Source of the DNA: Nymphaea colorata
Lineage: Eukaryota; Streptophyta; Magnoliopsida; Nymphaeales; Nymphaeaceae
DNA length: 64,000 bases
Direction: 5' to 3'
NCBI RefSeq assembly: GCF_008831285.2
Contig: NC_045149.1
Span: forward strand, 15,588,578-15,652,577
The translations under genes and the position numbers were made by a program. The notes under the pieces are model-generated. The model saw nothing but the letters and a program-made list of their open reading frames with translations, searched no databases and was not told where the DNA came from. Each line of letters begins with the position of its first letter. Position 1 is the stretch's first letter. Of the stretch, positions 1 to 12,800 are shown one piece after another.

Positions 1-493
1 GTATTAGTTTCTTATTTATTTTCTCTAATTTTTACATTTTTTATTTGCTGAGATTTTTCCTGGAATTGTTCCTAGAAAAACAACTTTGTCGAAGAATGCT
101 TGAGAAAGACTTCATTGATATTTTCCTGAGAACGGCATTTATGACAAAGGTCAGGGGAGTTTTTATTTTAGGGCCCACCATTAAAGCAAAAAAGGGCCTG
201 AAGTTTCATATTCAGAAACAGCCTAACTTTTGCTTAACCATCAAATTGGGAGCCTTCTCTTATCATTGCGGCATTGCCCTTCAACTTGGTTGAGTACTGA
301 GTTATGCTGAGCTAAATGACAGTTATCTCTATTTGTTATCTCAATGGTAAAAAACATTCAATTTAAATGGTCAATGGAAAGGGGCAAAAATTTACTTGTT
401 GCAGCGGCTGCATAAGAACTTGTTTCTTTTCCTGCCGTAGATTAGAAGTTCAGTTATGGTTTCTGCCAACTAACGCTAGACTTTTGAATGCAG
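1..493 (+). other. Intron sequence at the window edge, upstream of the first visible exportin-4 exon
   Basis: No exon is recognisable here. The short open frames do not resemble exportin-4 or any family I know. The first convincing exon begins after the acceptor TGCAG at 489-493, so this stretch is probably intron of the same gene. The exons encoding roughly the first hundred residues would lie before the window. Confidence 0.55.
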
Positions 494-765
494 ATAAAGC
501 GAGCTGTTCTTGGTGTTCATGGTTTAGATGTCCAGTATGTCGGGATAAATTTTTTGGAATCGCTGGTATTTGTTCATATGTCTGATTCATGGAAAAGGCC
601 ACTTTTCTGCATTAGAGCTGCTTTTTTGCTTTTACTTAAAATTAACAGACTTCTATTTCTAGGTGTCTGAATTTACACCGTCTACATCACCAGCCATGCG
701 GCTGCCTGCAGAGTTCCATGTGAAGTGCCGTGGTTCTCTAGAACTTGGGTATTTGAAGGTTTGAA

Positions 766-803
<38 letters not shown>

Positions 804-3800
804 AATAAATTGTCAATTCCTTACTCTGCTGTCTGTTACAGGAATTTTACTGTTGGGCTCAAGATGCTGCAGTTGGTGTTGCCAAAGAAGTGGTGGAATC
901 CACTTCACTTGGACCTGAGCATAAAGTTTGTGCTGCAGCATTTCGCCTAATGTTTCAAATTTTAAACTGGGATTTTCAATCTACTAATAATGGTGGAATA
1001 GGAAAAATGATGAACACTTTTACTGCTGGAGATGGGCGTTTGTTGCTTAAGAAGTGTGAAAGAGTCATAGTGCAGGTATTATTATATACTATGTAATATG
1101 TATCTTTCTTTGTCTATTAAGCAGTTGAGTATCTGTACTAATATATGATTAAATTCCTTTACCTTCTGTATAGCCAGGACCTGTGTGGCATGAAATTCTG
1201 CTTTCTCATGGACGTGTTGAGTGGCTTTTGGAGTTTTATAAGATAATGCAGCAAAAGTTTTCATGGGAAAGTAGCTGGATTGATTCTCCACTGGCCGTGT
1301 CCAATCGGCAGTTGATTGTCCAACTTTGCTCATTGACTGGAACAATATTTCCATCAGGTATTTCATTCTATATTATGCATAATTTGTTGTCCCAATTATG
1401 GGCAGCAAGTTCCTAAACAAATTACAGCTGGAATTAGACCATGAAAGGATTCCTTGCTCATTGCCGTGGATGCATATATGTGTGTGTATCTATTCTGAAT
1501 TCTGTTTCCTGTATAATTAGAAGTTTTGGTGTTTGTTTTCCTCCTGCAACAACATTTACATGCATCATGAATAGTTTGGGAAATTTCCATTTTGAGACCT
1601 GCATTTTGGCCACAATCCTCATTTTTACTTTTATGATATGGGTCCATGGGTTTAACTTTTGCTGGAAACCGTCAGCTAAGGTCCTCAAGTTAAATCATTC
1701 ATGCAAAAAAGGATTTGTACCTTCTGACATTGTTCTTTGAAATTGAAATCAACAAAATGTGTTTTATATTTTCATTTTTACACCAAAAGGAAGGATGTCA
1801 TTGTCATTTCTTCAACTTAATTGACCTTTTAACTAGAGCTGCAGCGCAGTGGTAAATGTAGGCCCTTATTTGAGAGTTGTCAGGAAAAGTTTGGCTCATA
1901 TCAGAAAATCAGCAACATGAGGCCTGTTTTCTGGGTATGGCAAAAAATAAGCTTTAAATGAAAAGATTCCCTAAATAGATCTATGTTACTTGTTATGTTA
2001 TAAAGTTTATGTTATAAAGTTTATAATCAGATCAACTGATTATCATTTTTGACATCGCAGCTCACATTTTGTTGAGTGTTATTTTACTTAGAGAGACAAT
2101 TTTGTGCAGACAATGTGGTGTGAGTTTCTTTCTTTATTACATCTCAATGTTAACCAGACACTTCACTTAGTCTATGTGACACAGTTACGCCGGGATGTTT
2201 TACGAACACAGTCAAACAAGAGTCAACTACCGTAAATGTTGTAGTGTTTGTCCAATTCATTTGATGACTTGATTGTTTATGTACTATGGCGTCAAGGGTC
2301 ACCTTGGCTTGCAAGTCGCAATTAGGCTTGCCAGGCTCTCAGGCTTTGCTGATTGCCTAGGCTAGCGGGTTTGAGCCTTTGAGGTGACTTGTCATTTGGA
2401 AAGGCCTAAAACAACTTCAATTAGGACCTATGTTGTTGAAGCAATGCCTAGGCATACTCCTGGTCTTTGCTTAGTCGCAATCCTACCTTCATCACCTAAG
2501 TCCAGCGCTTAGGCAATCGCAGGTGGGCATGTGGCTAGTCTCATGCCTAGGCATGCATGCGCCTAGTCATAGAAGGTGAAAAGCCATCTCGGGGTTCAGT
2601 TAAAGTGTATATAGTAGGCAGTAAATGAACTTAGAACCTGTCAATTTGGTTAATTGCTGATTGTGGAAGCCGAAAAGGAAGTTTCCACTTCAATAAACAT
2701 GGAAACGGGTTATTTAGATTTTAGAGGTTGTTTAGCAGCAGTAACATTCTGTTACCGTCCAATGAACCCACCCCAAAAAATGAGGTAGATTCATAAAACA
2801 CTGTTACAAGTGTTTCGTGCATCTACTCTGTTTTTTAGGGGTTCTTGGGATACTAACAATGTGTTACTGTTGCCAAATGACCCCTTAAGGAAGCGGAAGA
2901 CCCATTTCCATTCATGTGAAGTTTAGTCTCCATAGAAATGGGCAATATAAACTTTACATTTTGTGACAAAACTTGGCTGTTATGGATTGTTGATTGTTGT
3001 TACATGACTATAGTCACTATATATTAAATTATAAATATATACATTTATACTTCATAGTATATATCATAGTTGTTTTTCCACATTTTGAACATATATGTTA
3101 AGTTATATAACACATTCAGATATAGTCTATAATGTGAATTATGTAATATTTTTATTGTATTACACTGTTGGTAAAATGGTCACCTAATTGCGCCTGGGCG
3201 CAACTGCACCTGGCAACATAGCTTAGGACACCTAGGCTTGCCAACGCACTGTATAACTTGGACATTGACAAGCTAAATTTCTGGATTGAAAACTTGACAT
3301 CATGTACTGAAAGCTTGACTATTTCTGTACTTTTTTGCCAATACATTGTATTGTTTCTGCTCAAATGCTTCTTATAAATAGATAATGATGCTATAGATGA
3401 TGGTCAAACACAAGAAAAGCACTTACTACAAATGCTCTCCGGAATTATCCAATGGATTGACCCTCCAGATGTTGCTTGTGAAGCTGTTAGACGTGGAAAA
3501 AGTGAAAGGTTGTCTGCTAATTATTTCTTCCTCATATGTGTTGAAGTCTTAGTATATGGACATAATGTCTCCCATCTGACTGTATTGTTACTTGATCTAG
3601 CGAACTGCTTGATGGTTTTCGTGCACTGCTCGCAATAGCCACCATTACATCTCGCGTGGTGTTTGACAAACTCCTGAAGTCATTACGGTTAGTAAAAGTT
3701 TAAAAATTGGCAAGATCTATTCAGCATGGCTTTACATCTCGAGCTGTGGAGCTGCAAGGATAACTCGTAGATGCATCTTGGTTTTGTGGTGCTATTCTAA

Positions 3801-6800
3801 TTGTTCATTGTTTTTCTTTTCCAGACCTTATGGCACACTTACTCTATTATCTGGATTAACTTGTGAAGCTATCAAGGCACGATCTTCTGCCAGTGATGAG
3901 GAGGAGACTTGGGGTGTGGAGGCTTTTGATATTCTAATGGACATATGGACTGTCCTATTGGAGGTACTTGTAGGATTCTCTTTGATCTAGATTTTCTTTG
4001 GTTTAATTATCTATATGTAGGATAAACAGTTCATTATTCATGCAGTTTGTCTTTCTATTGCACAGAATAATTATTTCTTTGTTTCCTTATGCTATTGATC
4101 TATGTGGGATCCATAATTTTTCTCTTCTGTTCACAGCCAACAGAGTTAAGCAAGAATACCCCATTGCCTTTTGGGATAACTGAAGCTGCTGCTGTTTTTG
4201 GCACCATTTTGGAATTTGAACTCAAGGGTAATTACTGATTTGCATTATAAGTATCTCTAGTATGTCATCTTATTATTATTTTTTTAATACTTGCCCATGC
4301 TGTGGAAGTGATTGAATTATCTGTAATGCTGTTTTATCTGATGCAGCTGCTGCTGATTCTGCATATGATGAAGACGATGGCCATGAGCAGTTTCGAGCTT
4401 ATATCTTGGGTACTTTCTTGTGCATTCATTTGTTTCCTTGTGCATGTAAAATCACATGTTTGTTGTGTTCTATGACTAATCTCTATGTTCTGATCATTTT
4501 GGAGGATCACCAAATAAAGAAGCCATAGAGGGGCTAAATCAGTTTTCGTCTTTTTTTTTTTTTGTATTTTAGCAAGGGACGATAAATTATGCTCCTATGC
4601 TCTTATTGGACGTGCAGCAGCTGAAATGACTATTCCTTTGCTTCTGAAGACATTCTCTGAGAGGGTTACCTTGCTTGATCAGGTCTATATTGGTCGGAAT
4701 TCTCATATAATTTTGTATGTTTTTATTCCCTTGCTTCTGAAGACATTCTCTGAGAGGGTTACCTTGCTTGATCAGGTCTATATTGGTCGGAATTCTCGTA
4801 TAATTTTGTATGTTTTTTGAAGTAGTAAAAACTTTGTTGGAAGTCAGCTTACTTTGTTGAATTCTTGTTTGAAGTACTATCTCGTATAATATGTGCTGTC
4901 TGCTTTAGTCAAATTTTTAGTTGTTTTTTCTCAGGGCCGTGGAAGAACTGATCCTACTCGCATATTGGAAGAGGTTTACTGGCTTTTGCTGATAACTGGA
5001 CATGTTCTTGCTGATGCAGGAGATGGTGAAACACCATTGGTACATTCTGTAGTTGTCTTTCTTAACAATCTTGTTGATCCTTGTTTAAATCTCAGCATTC
5101 CTTTTGCTGAGTACAAGTTGTTCAAATAAAAAGCCTGTCTGATTTTTTGCATGTTCCCCTTAATTAAGCAGTCATCAGTGAAGGCCAACTTATTTAGCTT
5201 CTGTATTTCCTTCACTTTGCAAGTTTCTCATCTAGTTCCATTTCAGGGCAGCTTTCTAGGGCTTGCTGTGCAATTCCTTTTCCACGTTGAGAAAACCATA
5301 GAAACTAAAATAATGTGATTTATTTTGCTCATGTTTTGGTTTTATGAGAAAGTCATGTTATTTTAGCCTCTTTCAAGTGAGAAGTAAAATTAGTTTGTTT
5401 TCTTTAGTTAGATGAAATGGTAATTCATATGGCCTGGTGCCACATGGGATGATGCAGTTTTGTTTGGAATTTCAGTATAATGAAGAAAATGAATATGAAA
5501 ATTCTTCTATTTCTTGCTTTCCAAATATTACCTCAGGATCATGCTTTTCCATCTGTACTCAACCTCCCATGGTGAGACGATCTAATTTTTGGCAGTATCT
5601 GGATCCTGGTGTAAAGAACCAAATTTTGTTTACCTTTTATATGATGGTATTTTAACCTGCATAGGCATTTCCGTCTGTATTTTCTTTTGTAGGTTGCCGT
5701 TAATATGTCCCACTGTTCTACCAGATAAGTAATTACCAATGCTTCAATATGTATGATGCAGGTCCCAGAAGCACTTCAAGCACAGTTTTCAGATGTTGCG
5801 AATGCAACTCAGCATCCTGTGGTTTTACTTTCTAGGTGATTGATCAAATTCCTTGTTGTTAGTCTCTGCTGCAATTATATGCATATTTGTGATACAAACA
5901 TGCAAGCTGTATGTATCATTTGCAAGTTTTTCTTTGATACACATCCATCCCCAGCAGACAAGCTGCTTAATATTTGCCAGTAAAATAATTGGCAAGGGGT
6001 TTCAGGCTTTGGTGGATAACTTTTGTTGAGCAGCTCTGTTTTAGGTTCTTGCTTTCTCCTCTCTCATGGTCAAAATCCAGGCACATTTTGACAAATTAGT
6101 GGGTTCTTTTTGTATGTGTGTTTGTGTACGTGTATTTACATATTTATTGTTATATAATACTGTTAGAAACCAGATAGGGGATCCTGGGTTGGGTCCATTG
6201 GACTGACCCATTAACCTCTATAAACAGAGTCGGTAGACCAGAATAGGGGGAGGGGAGAAAATTATTGGGTGTTCCTCTGGGAGGAGAAACCCTAATTTGG
6301 AGATTAGGGTTGAGTGTGTGCGTGGAATTTTGGGTTTCCTCTTGTAAGGGCTTCTCAAGGTTAGCAGTGGCTATTGCTAACAAATACATATCTCCACATA
6401 AATATTTTTAATATTTTCTTTTTCCTTTTGCTTTTAGTACGTAGGTCTTCAGTGTGTGGGATAACCCGGTGATCCTCCGGGCTCTTTATTGGACATCTGT
6501 GACCCTAGCTGCCATTTGTCACGCCTATGGTGGATATCATCTGCCATCACTTGTACGTAGGGCTGCACAAGTCGAGCCAACTCGGGCTCGACTCGAACTC
6601 GCTCGCAAAAGCTCGGCTCGAGCTCGACTCATTTATAAACGAGTCGAGTTCGAGCTGAAAGTGAAACTCGAATCAATAAATGAGTCGAGTTCGAATTGCA
6701 AGAACTCCACTCGTTTAAGCTCGACTCGACTTGTTATATTAAATCAATTAGCTGAAAGTTAAACTCGTTTTTAAATTTTTTAATTTCCCTCTCTTCACCC

Positions 6801-9800
6801 ACTCAGCCACGTTTCTCTTTCCTCACTACTCATTGATTTTTCCTTCCCTTTTTCTCATTTCCCAACACGCTTCCTTCTCCCCACATCGTCATTTCCCTTT
6901 TTCTCTTTTCCCAACACACCCTTTTTTCTCCTTTTCTCCTCCCCACGTCGTCATTTCCTTCCCTTTTTCTCTTTTCCCAATATGCTGCCGTTCTTCCTCC
7001 CCACATTGTCCCATGCATAGCCCTTGATTGTAGCGAAAAAGGAAGGCATTATCGGGTTTAAACGAGCCGCTCGAGCCAAGCTCGAGCTCGGAGACAGTCA
7101 CTCGAGTCGAGCTCGAGCTGACTAAACAAGAGCCTAGCCGAGCTCGAGCCGGCCGAGCTCGAGCCGGCCGAGCTCAAGCTCGACTCGGCTTGTGTGCAGC
7201 CCTACTTGTACGAGATGCAGGCTGACATTGTAATACTTTATGATACATGTGGTCAATTACGATATGACAGAGAAGATAGCTAAAGAGATTTTAATTTTTC
7301 AAGAAACCCTATATTATTATCGTTCTTTTTAGGTGATACCTTCATGTCTTAGACACTTATCTCATTTCTTTCCTTTTTGATTTTTGACCTACCAAGACAA
7401 GTTAACAAACGAACAAAATTTGGTGGATAGTAGTTCCAAAGGCCCTCAACCTGTGGTTCTCATGTTTCTAATATAAGAATGGAAGTGTGTTACAGAATTG
7501 AAAGGAAGAATGGCACGAGAATGGACTTCTATTTTTTAATATTTTTGGTAATGTTTTAGTGGTTTATTATCACAATCTTACAAGAGTGTCTATTAGTGAT
7601 TCATACGAACTAAATTGCACTTGAATACATGATGTTATCATGTTAGGCATATGTTGGTGTGTGCATGTAGAGCTTATATTTGCAATAATTTATGATTTCT
7701 GATCCATCTATCCTTTTGTTTTTCATTTTGTTTCATAGCTCAATCCTAAGATTTGCTGACCGTTGCTTAGATCCAGAAATGCGAGCTTCATTTTTTAGCC
7801 CAAGATTGATGGAGGTAATTTATTTCTTTTCTGTTAATGGTATTTATTCAGCTCTGTTGCCTCATGGATCAAACGAACATTATATGTTCAGACTCCAGAG
7901 TGACATGCATGTCCATCCATAACGTCCATAGAAGAATGGAAGGCACCATTTGGACTTTGTTGAATTTCTTCTCTTCATTGTTGCATTTACGTACAAAAGT
8001 ATATTTAATTCTTATTGAAATAATTTCACTTTAAAACCATCTGGGCTCTTGGAATGTTAGTTTGTTGTTAGTTAAATGCCTCTTATTAATGTGAAGTTGA
8101 AATTCGTGCGTACTCAATCCTTTTATTGACGGAGCCTCTTCTGAGGGTAACATGAGGATGAAGTGATGTAAGTTCTTCTGATTCCATTACCCGTCAAGTG
8201 TTGGTGGGAAACTGTTACATATTGGATGTGGGATCATGGATCGGGTCCATTGGACTGACCCGATAACCTCCACTTCTTAAATAGGGTCGGTAGGCCTGAT
8301 CAATGTTCATGGTAGCTTTTGGAGTCTCTTACCTATGTGAAGAAGAAGCCCTAATCTGGGATTAGGGTGTGTGTGTGCATGCGTCATCTTAGGGTTTTCT
8401 TGTAAGGGGCTGCGCTTGTTAGTGGTGGCTAACAGACACATCTTCAGATTTTAAAGTTTCAATCCCTTGAGCAATTGCAGGATATACTCTCATCAAATAC
8501 ATTTTGCTCAGTTTCTTTAATGTTTGGTGCCAAAGTGGAAGAGCAAAATTTTGCTACTTTAGAAATAGGTCATTGAGCTGCATGGACTCTTCAGATGATT
8601 ATGTTTAAAGTTACAGCATTTCTTCTGGATGATGCAATAAGTTCAGCATAACAGAATTGTCATTTACTCATTTGTTTGATACAGATTCTCTATATGTTTT
8701 ATCAGAGTGATAGTGTTTGAGGTTGCTGGATAAATATATGTCATATATCCCACCATTCTGAAATGACTATGCACAAGAGGCTGAAGCTGACACCTCCATG
8801 TGTCTGTTGTTACCTACGCTGGAGATTTGGTAACCAGGTGTATTTCAGGATATGGATTGCTGTTTCCCATTCGTGTGACAATACACATTGTGCTCAGTAT
8901 ATTGTGTGATCATATCCTGTATGTGGAAAATGGAAATACAACTTTTTTTTTTTATTTCTTGCTAGTTTAATTTTGCCTGAAGGAACCAGGAGAATTCACA
9001 TCCATGCTTTCACAGCTACTTTTGTTAATCATAGTGGAACTCAAAAATGAGTCTTCATATCATTCTGCTTATAGGACTCTTGATGTCTACCTAGTGTATT
9101 CTGCTGTTACTGGGAATATAAAATTATCTTTATAGATTTTTCTTTTTCTTTGAAAAAAATTTCCTCTTTGGTTAGCAAGGTGCAATCCTTTTACATCTTT
9201 CTATTGCTATTCTGCAACTCTAAAGCGATCTAGGTAGGTTCATTTTTTATTGTTCCTGATGTAATTTTAATGCAGGCAGTAATATGGTTTCTTGCAAGAT
9301 GGGCTGCTACATACTTAATGCCGCTTGATAGTGGGAAAGGTTATTCCTCCATGCTTGGTGTGGAAGGTCAAAAGTTGCACTCTGTGCTTCCTTCTAGAGA
9401 GATTCTAATGAGCTTTTGTGGAGAGAAAAATGAAGGAAGAACAGTCCTTGATAACATAATCCGTATCGCTATCACAACACTTATTTACTGGACCGGAGAA
9501 AAGAACCTTCAGGTAGATTCTGGATAAATATGGGAAATCAATTTGTCTTTGGTTCTTTCTTGTTTGTCATATATGTGATTTGAGTTTGAACCCCTGATAT
9601 CTGTTACATGCGTGGTTAGGATTGGCAAGGACTGATATATGGTGCACCTCCTTTCTTTCTGTCTTTCCATTTGCTTATGTTTATGATGGAAGTGAAATTA
9701 GAATTGTTGTTTACAAAGGCTTGTTATGGTGGTCCAATTTTTGCTGACATAGCCCACATGTTCTTGTTTCTGTTTTTTGTTGCTGTTGCTGCTAATTTTC

Positions 9801-12800
9801 TACTGTCATTTTCCTTTTCCTTTTAATTTACTGCTATTCCTATCAATTGCTGATGAGATGGTGGTCAATGTGGTCATGACAAGACTGTTTTTATCTCTGT
9901 GATCTTCATCTTATTAATGATCGCTTTGGATTATTTAGAGATAGCAGGTTGTTGGTGGTGTTCATAACTGGTCAGGCCCAGTGGGTGCTGTAAGGATGTT
10001 ACTTAGATATCAATCAAGTTCTTGAATAAGGAAAATTTGATAGGACTTATTGCCAGAACATCCATTCTCAAGAACTTATTGTGCTCTTTTTACCAAGTGT
10101 AGAATATGGGATGATTCTTTATCACCAAAGATCTTATCTATCAAGTCCTTGGATAGTCAATATGTATTTCACTTAGGCAGAATTCTTTCTGATCTCTTCT
10201 TTCTTTTGTTGTGCCCACACATATGTAAGACTCTTTAGTAAAGCCCTATGTGTTTTGGATTTGGATTTCAATCCCAAGAAAAACCCTCTCCAGTCTGTTG
10301 AATCAACCTAGCTCTCCATCCCTACTTGTTTGAGAACCGAGTTTCCTTATATATATGACACATGAATGGATGATGGGGATATGCAATGAATAACTGAAAG
10401 TATCTGCCAATGTTAACAGCTTGCTATTACCTTTTTCTTTGCAGAGAATATGTTTCATCTTATTATCATGTTTACAAAGTATGATGGAAGTGGTTAAAAA
10501 GTCAATCTTTGGTGCCGTCAGGCAATATAAGGGCAAAGAATAAATGGATTAGGGCTTCAGACGGTAGGCTGAATGTAACAACCAGGTAGAGTAAAATGGG
10601 GGCACCAAATTGACCAATTTAAGAATTAGCTTATAATTTTTGGCTGATTGAACATGAGATATAGAAGAACCCACTTTGCTTGGACAGAGGCAGTGGGAAC
10701 TAGCACAGCCCTGCCCCCCTTGAAATTGTCAAAAGTTGAACTATATCCATAACTTTCTTACAAAAATATTTTTTAGCACATCTGTGGAATTTCAAGTGAA
10801 ATTGGTCTCCCGAATTGAAGACTTGGCTCTTCCTCTCCCAGTAAAGTACAAATAAACCTGAGAGTATCTATTTTTGATGACTATGTTTTATCTCATTATT
10901 AGCTTGTAGCTATGTCAGCGGCTGTATAGTCATGTCAGCAGCTACATAATCATTTAGACAAGATCACTGTAATATAACCAGCAATTTGGCCTGTATGGAC
11001 AGTTTATGCTCTGTCTAGGTCTTATCTCATGCTCTTGGTGAAGTTAACACTACTTTTAAAATCACAAAGTTTTTTTGTAGGATAACGTTGATTGCTCTTG
11101 AGGAAATTTTGTCCAAATTAGTTATGAGGCCCGTGAATCAACTTTTTTCTAGTATTTTATCATCATGAATCACCCATCTTTTATTTGTCTATCCAAAAAA
11201 GGGAGTAATGGGTAATCACGTATATCTGTTAGCTGTATGTGCTGTCATTGTCCCTTCAATCTTCTGACCATTAGCTTCATGTTTTCACTTTTCACCTTTT
11301 AGCAGTTTAATACATAAAGTTCTTTGCATCACCTTGCTTATGCACATATTTTCCATTTGGGAGGACAATTTGGGTAGATTTTAGCTTGGTTCATGACATC
11401 AGGATTCTCAGAAATTGTTTCTATGAGATAGGTGTTTGCATACTTGGAAAATGTGAGATTCAAAATGTTAGTGCATTTTACTATTTAATTTTTTGTGCTT
11501 GCAGGAGCTCACTTGTTTCCAACTTCTACCTACTCTGGTCAGTCGACGGAATATCTGCTCTCACCTTGTCACACTGGTAAGTTTGATGCAGCATCATATT
11601 ATTGTGGTCAAAATTCATCTTGGCTCATGTAGTGTTTTGTGCAGGAGTCATGGCATGAACTAGCAAATTCTTTTGTATCTAATAGGATGTTGTTCTCAAT
11701 GGCTGGCCCTCTTCAAGTGAGTGTTATACAAGTTCTGTTGTGAAGATTAGTTCCTGTAGGATTTTGTTATTTATGACTGTTGTGCAGCGATCTCTTGCAG
11801 ATGCATTATGCCGGTCTGCTTGTGGGTTGAGCACCATGGAGGCGGCTAACCAGTGAGTTAATTTTGTTTGACTTGTTTGTTGCTTAGTGAGCATGATTGC
11901 CGACTTTAAACCTAGTAACTTTTATTTCCAGGTATGTGAGAGATCTCATGGGGCCAGTTACATCATATCTAGTTGATATATCTACCAAGAATGAACTGAA
12001 AGATGTTGCTCAGAAAGCAGATGCTATTTTTATGGTGAGGTGGAAATTCATGGTTGCAACTGTCAAATTGAATTGTCATTTCCTTTGAATGCAGAACTTC
12101 TCCTAGTAAGATGAATAGCCATTTTACTCGGCGTGATTTGCTGTAGGTCAGTTGCTTGTTGGAGCGTTTGAGAGGAGCAGCTAGAGCTACCCAGCCTCGT
12201 ACTCAAAGAGCTATATTTGACATGGGCCTTTCTGTCATGACCCCTCTACTGACTCTTTTAGAAGTTTACAAGAATCAGGTACTAATTTCTCCTTTTTATG
12301 TCGTTTCTGGTACTTGTTAGAGCTTTGTTCAGACTAGCTCGGTATGGGACTTTGTCCAGATCAAATAACTGATTCCATTTCGTGGGTTTAGTCTGCAGTG
12401 ATCTACATCTTGCTTAAATTTGTGGTGGACTTGGTTGATGGGCAAGTGGTCTTTCTAGAACCTAGTGATACAGCTGTTCTTTTTAGCTTCTGTGTGCGGT
12501 TACTCCAGATCTATTCTTCTCATAACATTGGCAAGGTAAAATTGATATGTTTGTCCATCAGTTCATCCTCCTATCTTCCATGCCATTGTTAAACTCTTTT
12601 CTTTTTTCCTCAAGTAATCTTTCTTTTTTATGAGAATCTATGTGACTTTATATAAAAAATGCATGTTTATTAACTCGAACCAAGATTAATTGTTGTATGT
12701 GAAGTCTTCATGTTGAATGTTGTCCCGAATTCACTCTAGTTCAATTTTACATTGATTATCTATTTCAAAGAAAGCCATGATTTTAAGTTCCCAGCTTTTT

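Noticed and set aside
6833-7101. Overlapping frames on both strands in the C/T-rich centre of the 647-bp element
   Set aside because: Low-complexity phenylalanine/proline/serine or lysine/glutamate/glycine readings of a pyrimidine-rich tract, with no similarity to transposase.
6580-7190. Regular short repeats that could suggest a CRISPR-like array or satellite
   Set aside because: The repeats are irregular and are bounded by inverted ends with an 8-bp target duplication in a plant intron, so they belong to a DNA transposon.
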